From NCBI RefSeq assembly GCF_009602425.1, contig NW_022261893.1, forward strand, positions 133,032 through 197,031: a stretch of DNA of 64,000 nucleotides, given 5' to 3'. The DNA comes from Actinia tenebrosa (lineage: Eukaryota; Cnidaria; Anthozoa; Actiniaria; Actiniidae). A program made the position numbers and the translations under genes. The notes beneath the pieces are model-generated. The model had not been told where the DNA came from. It saw only the letters and a program-made list of their open reading frames with translations, and made no database searches. Position 1 is the stretch's first letter. Each line of letters opens with the position of its first letter. Positions 59,154 to 64,000 of this stretch are shown here, in pieces.

Positions 59154-62100
59154 CTAAAAAGAAAACGAATCGAAGCATTGAATTGTTGTGAAGTTTCAAC
59201 TTTTTTTTTTACAGGACTGTGGTTTGTGTATTTCGAAGTTTATATTTTCATTTTTCAATATTTTTCAATGCTCCGGAATTGAGCCGCTTAAGATAGACTC
59301 TTGAGTTTCAATAAAACTAAAAGTGTCTTGCGCTGGGAACATTTCCCCCTGGTTTTTCGACCAAATTTAGACGAGAAAAAATTTCTAACAACTTAAATTT
59401 TTGCAACATCTTAAAGGTTGAATCAAAAAGTTCGCAAGACTTTCAGCGAGAGTACTATCTGCACTAACTTCACTGTAGTTGCATGTTGCAATTAATTCCA
59501 TCAAAGAATAGCGATAAATGTTAGGAAGTTAATAAGATTTGCTTCAAAGGTACTGTTGAACTCAAACAATTAGTTGGCCGGTAAAATATCTTTCTCCGTC
59601 TTTCTCTTATCTTGATTATTTCCAGAAGAAGAAGAAAAAAGCCTGGAAACCCCGCTGGGTACTTTAATGTGTGTCAGCACTAAAACCCGGGAGTGAAATC
59701 AAATTAAAGGAGAAAAAAATATTNAAAAAACGAGGGTGCGGATGTCGGGAAAAAAGAAGTTGAAATAAGAAAGAGAAACGGGCGTAAACGAGATCTGAAT
59801 TAGCAACGGCAGGGAATCCGCACTTTTTATGACTCTTTTATAACTTTCACCGCACCAAGTCAAAACGTTAGATCCAACACTTCACAAGGGAAAACCGGAA
59901 AACCACTTTATCGTTACTTAAATTATTGACATTTTTTTACCAAATGTTAATCCAAGATAGAATAACAACGAAGTGATTCTCGGTTTTACATTTCGTTTGG
60001 TCTACATAACGTGAACTCTGTACGAAAACCAAATGAAAGTTGATTAAAAAAATGCTCGTGAATGACCTGAGGAAATATTGAATTTTTGCGAAGATACTTC
60101 AGCTTTCTTTATCCTTTGATTCTATTCTTTATTTATTGATTCTACTGTGAGTCGGAGGTCGATAGGGGCGGATATTCTTTTGGTCACAAAATATTTCTTA
60201 TTCCAAGAAAATTAATTCAAAGAATGATAATAAAATACACAAGTAGGATTTGTATATACTAGTAATTGTGGTTCGTCGGTCTCGTATTTGGCTAAATATT
60301 ATTTTTTCTCATCCAAAAACCAGTTTTTAAAACGTTAAACAAAGACATTCTAGGTCAAACCTCGACAATTTTTATGAAAAGAGATCTAACAATGACTGAA
60401 CGTAAACCAGACAATCAAATAAAACTTCTTAGTTTCAATCAAATATTTGGCACAAGGACATTTGAATCGTCGAAGCCTGGAATTATTTTGACAAACAAAA
60501 CTAATGATTGGAAAGTTATTTTCAAGGAAGACTAACTCTACGTTCTCTACGAAGCGTGGCTAATAAACAACAATGTAAAAAATATAAAAATCAAATACAT
60601 TTTCGAAGAAACACGGTTGAGTTTGAGGGAAGAAAAGAAAAAGAGAAGAGAAAGGTTGCGACGGGTTCTTTTTGCGTCTTCAGCGCGCGCGGTTTTCAAT
60701 CCAGCGAAATCCATAATTTATAGACTCCGGAAAAGAAACAAAACAAGTTAGCACTGTCGTATTTTCGTTTTAGTTCTACTGGTTATAGAAAAAGTAAAAG
60801 TTAATTACCCAACTTTCCGAAAAAAAATCCCTGATTTGGGAAGCACGGAGCTGTCGATGGATTTTTCCGTACTTGTCTCTTTCAACACGCTCTTTAAACA
60901 TTTTTTTGCAATCTTGAATTTCGCTAACATGCTTTGAGACAATCTTTGCTGAATAATTTATATCTTTTAAGAAAACAGAATAAACCCCTTCTTGAAAAAT
61001 ACCGAAAACTCTAGAAGGAATGAAAAGATACATGTTTTGCGTGTTGTTTTTTTTCGAGTATGCTATTTTTGCCTTGACCTTTTTTCATGTATCTTCAAGG
61101 TTTAGCTGATGATATTGAAACTTAACGAAGAAAAACCTTGAGTGATAACAGGATTCTTTTTTGATACAAAATTGAACAGTCCTAAGTCTCAATTCACTGG
61201 TTTATCTTGTAGCTTAGCCTTCTTCCAGTTTAGTTTTAAAGCCTTTTTTTGAAGGTCGAATCTGAGAAGTTCAAGGAATTAGTCGTACTCAAATGATATC
61301 CAAAGTGCCGACCTCTACGGGAAACAAACAGAGACACATCTTGNAATCGTACGAGCGGACTTCAAACATGCCCCGACCGATTCCCAAAGCTAGTCAAAAA
61401 GATTTATTTACTTGGTTTTTTAAAAACTATCCGGTTTGTTATTTCTTAGAAAAAAATAAATCTTTTTACGCCTGGAGATTAAAAAATCCGATAAGATGCC
61501 TGCTTGCATGCCATTCAAACCGAGATGCCTATTATTCTTATTTCCGTAACAACTGCGGATAGCACCAAAAAATACAAAAAAATCTATCGAAAAAAATGTC
61601 AATTATACCAGGATTATTCCCCATAGAAAAACAATAATTTCCATAGCCCGTTCTGGGTTAAAAAAGGAAATTTCTGCTAGAAGATGGTATATTTTAAAGA
61701 TTTTCTCAGGATGTGAAGGTTTTTATATAATTTCTGTAGTAAGTCCGCGGCAGTCTTCAGGCTTTTGTCATAAGTGTCAACTCTACGCATGAAAAATTCC
61801 GTCTTGCTTGCATATTCAATAGCTGCGAATACCAACTATTGCCTTGTTACTTTTTGTTCGACAACAAATTCGCAAAAAAGAGAAATATAAATTAGCAATT
61901 ATGATCAGGGATAATTCTTGGGGGTTCTTTTTCGGTAAGAAAGTAGTTTTTANGTTTTTACGAAAAGTGTATCACATATCTTCAGAACCAATAATTTGAT
62001 ACTTGACCTCTCTTTTATACCAGTGACTCAGTTTTGCCTCTTTCCTTTATTCCTTCTTCTTTTAAATTCTAAAAAATCTTACCATTGTCTGTTTAGAGTC

Positions 62101-64000
62101 CATAGAGTTTAAACTTGAAAGCGATAGGAATATCTAAGTGAAATTCGTAGCGAATATGATGTATTTTTAAATAGAGCAGAAGGGAATTTCTTAGAACGGC
62201 CGAGAATCAAACTCTGATGCATAATAAACTAGGGGGTTTGTGCAGAAACGACTACACGGTGGAGGAGATCGTACAAAATCCCTAGAAACATCGAAAAATG
62301 ACAGAGAATAACTAAAAATATATCAAAAACAAACGAGGAATAGGTTTTTCTGACAAACTGAAAGTTTCCAAAGGATTACGACCACAAAAAACAAGTTTTA
62401 AAGGCTTACCAGTTTCGCAGTGTTGCCAATGCGGAGTTGATTTGACTACAATAATGAATTCAGCACTGCTGACATCCTGGCGTGTCGCTCCAACTGTCAA
62501 TCAAACACCCGAGAACAATACAATCACGTGCTTTTCCTTTATATGCAAATCGACCGCAATCCTTTAGCGAGACTTCGGTTTGGATTCTTTTCCTCTAAAA
62601 AGCTGGTTTTTTCCCAGCAAATTGAAAGTAAAAAATGAAAAACGAAAAACTAGCAACTCTTTTTTTGGACAACGAAGCGAATAATATATCTTTTAGCTTG
62701 AAATAAAGTCACGACACCTTGTTATTTTTTGGTAGAACACTTCGTCACGAAGAATGTTCTTCAGTAGAGCGCTAACCACAACTATCTACTATATACTTAC
62801 AGTTTAATTTTTTCATAAGTATGTTTAGTAAAATTCAAAGGTTTGAACCTTTAAAATAGGAATAATAATTGCTTGAGCAAATATATTCAACATTATTTGA
62901 AAACGTGAAAACATTTTTTTTTTGGGATATTATTTATCGATACGATATTAAAATAAATAATGTGTGACTCTTCAAATCAAAAACAGTTTTCCGTCTGATT
63001 GCGACGGAATTTAGCATGACCGTGTGGCGGACTTAGTCGCTCNCCTTTCGAAGAAAAAGAAATCTTGAAGTAAAAAATATCTTTTAAAATATTCAATAGT
63101 TTTTCGGTTTCATTCGCTCATGGGAAAGCAAAAACACGTAATAATTAATAGTTCCAAAGACCCTTAAAAATACCAAGTCATTGCATATGTAATACATGCT
63201 GAAGTCTCCCGTTGCGACGAGCACATTTATAGTATTTTTGCTCGATCGATGAAAGATTGAAGAAATTTTCCCTGTATAAAAGATGAAATAATAGGGAAAA
63301 CCTTAAGCTATAGAAAGAAAATGATGGGATTATCATTTGAAAAAAGACTTTTTTGTCGTTGGTAGAGTAGTTTACGAATGGTTTTTTTTGCTCAGTTATA
63401 ATTGACCATCCGTGAAGCTCGAAAAGCCGGCTTCGGGTACAAAATTATTTTAAGAGATAAAGAAATTTTAGTTGATATATATCGCCTATTAAAGGTTGTA
63501 AATTTAACTTGAAAGATTCTTAATCTCAATTCCATATAAACTAAAAGAGATATCCAAGCATTTTTTTGTTTTAATTTAGCAAATATTTATTTACTAAATG
63601 CCATACAGTCTTCACTTTGAAATTTGATACAGAATACAAACTCTTTTCTTTGAACTGTCTTTTCATAAACAAAAATTAATAGAAATGAATTCAATATGGA
63701 TTTAAAATGTTTATTTTCCACCAGGAAAAACGGTTCGAAATAAAAGAAAAAATAGTTTCGTTTTCTGATGAGATTATTATAAATGGTCATCATTTGGCCT
63801 GTATACGTCATCACAGTAAGCCATTTTGATTCCTGCTCAATCTGCTCAAAGGTCGAAGGGGAGTAGTTTTTCCATCCAATATTATCAGTCCTACTTAATT
63901 TGTCCGGTTTGTTTGCTTTTTTTGTGTGTGTGTGTTTAAATTCGAGCAAAAATTACTTTCTTTTTCTGCGGCCGTTTGGACGAAGATATTAAAAAGTTTG
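59154..64000. other. Upstream region of L3MBTL-B
   Basis: No coding gene was recognised in about 4.8 kb of AT-rich DNA. Because the first coding exon of L3MBTL-B starts at a splice acceptor, a 5' UTR exon is expected. A candidate is the minus-strand stretch ending at 62409, where gcgaaactg is followed by a good donor gtaagcc. That link is inference from splice signals only. Confidence 0.4.

Noticed and set aside
62410-62500. Minus-strand frame TVGATRQDVSSAEFIIV ending at a donor, as a coding exon
   Set aside because: It has no ATG in frame, and the only nearby ATG opens a nine-codon frame. If it is an exon at all, it would be 5' UTR of L3MBTL-B.
1-64000. CRISPR arrays, prokaryotic operons or phage-like modules
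   Set aside because: Repeats here are inverted-repeat elements or microsatellites, genes have spliceosomal introns, and nothing has regular repeat-spacer structure.

Overview
The window looks like draft nuclear DNA from an early-branching animal, most likely an anthozoan cnidarian. The DNA is AT-rich, the genes are intron-rich with vertebrate-like products and GT-AG introns, and there is one intronless TPR-CHAT gene of a kind known to be numerous in cnidarians. Dozens of short inverted-repeat elements sit in introns and spacers, and scattered single Ns plus one 570-base gap mark a draft assembly. The clade is an inference from gene content. I saw no virus-like element, no LINE coding sequence, no CRISPR array and no convincing RNA gene.

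Layout. (1) 658-5515, minus: the 5' part of a BICD-family dynein adaptor gene (BICDL-like), running off the left edge. (2) 8448-8876, minus: an intronless TXNL4A/Dim1 gene (U5 snRNP 15 kDa protein), head-to-head with (3) 9399-10804, plus: a two-exon OSER1 homologue. (4) 12848-15707, minus: TMEM65, a mitochondrial inner-membrane protein, with seven exons found and the first exon missing. (5) 19382-22156, plus: a 924-residue TPR-CHAT protein with a caspase-like His/Cys pair, preceded by a striking 79-bp-arm hairpin. (6) 22620-24640, minus: a truncated second copy of part of TMEM65, with a small inverted-repeat element inside one exon. (7) 24813-26385, minus: CBR4, a mitochondrial 3-oxoacyl-ACP reductase subunit. 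(8) About 12 kb without a recognisable gene (26.4-38.5 kb). (9) 38504-46945, plus, and 49872-59147, minus: two complete L3MBTL-type Polycomb-group genes arranged tail to tail, each with 17 coding exons of nearly matching lengths. (10) 59.2-64 kb: AT-rich upstream DNA with no gene recognised.

The most notable locus is the L3MBTL pair. Hand-built models close in frame for both (974 residues for A; 1055 for B if the exon hidden in the gap has the paralogue's length). Both encode an FCS zinc finger, three MBT repeats, a C2HC finger and a SAM domain. Most exons differ at roughly a fifth to a quarter of bases, but the C2HC exon and the first part of the MBT2 exon are nearly identical. That patchwork suggests gene conversion between the inverted copies. 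A second MYT1-type C2HC finger is intact in B and has lost most metal ligands in A, so the copies may be diverging in function.

The genes do not form an operon or one pathway. The two mitochondrial genes (TMEM65, CBR4), the splicing factor and the adaptor look like ordinary housekeeping neighbours.
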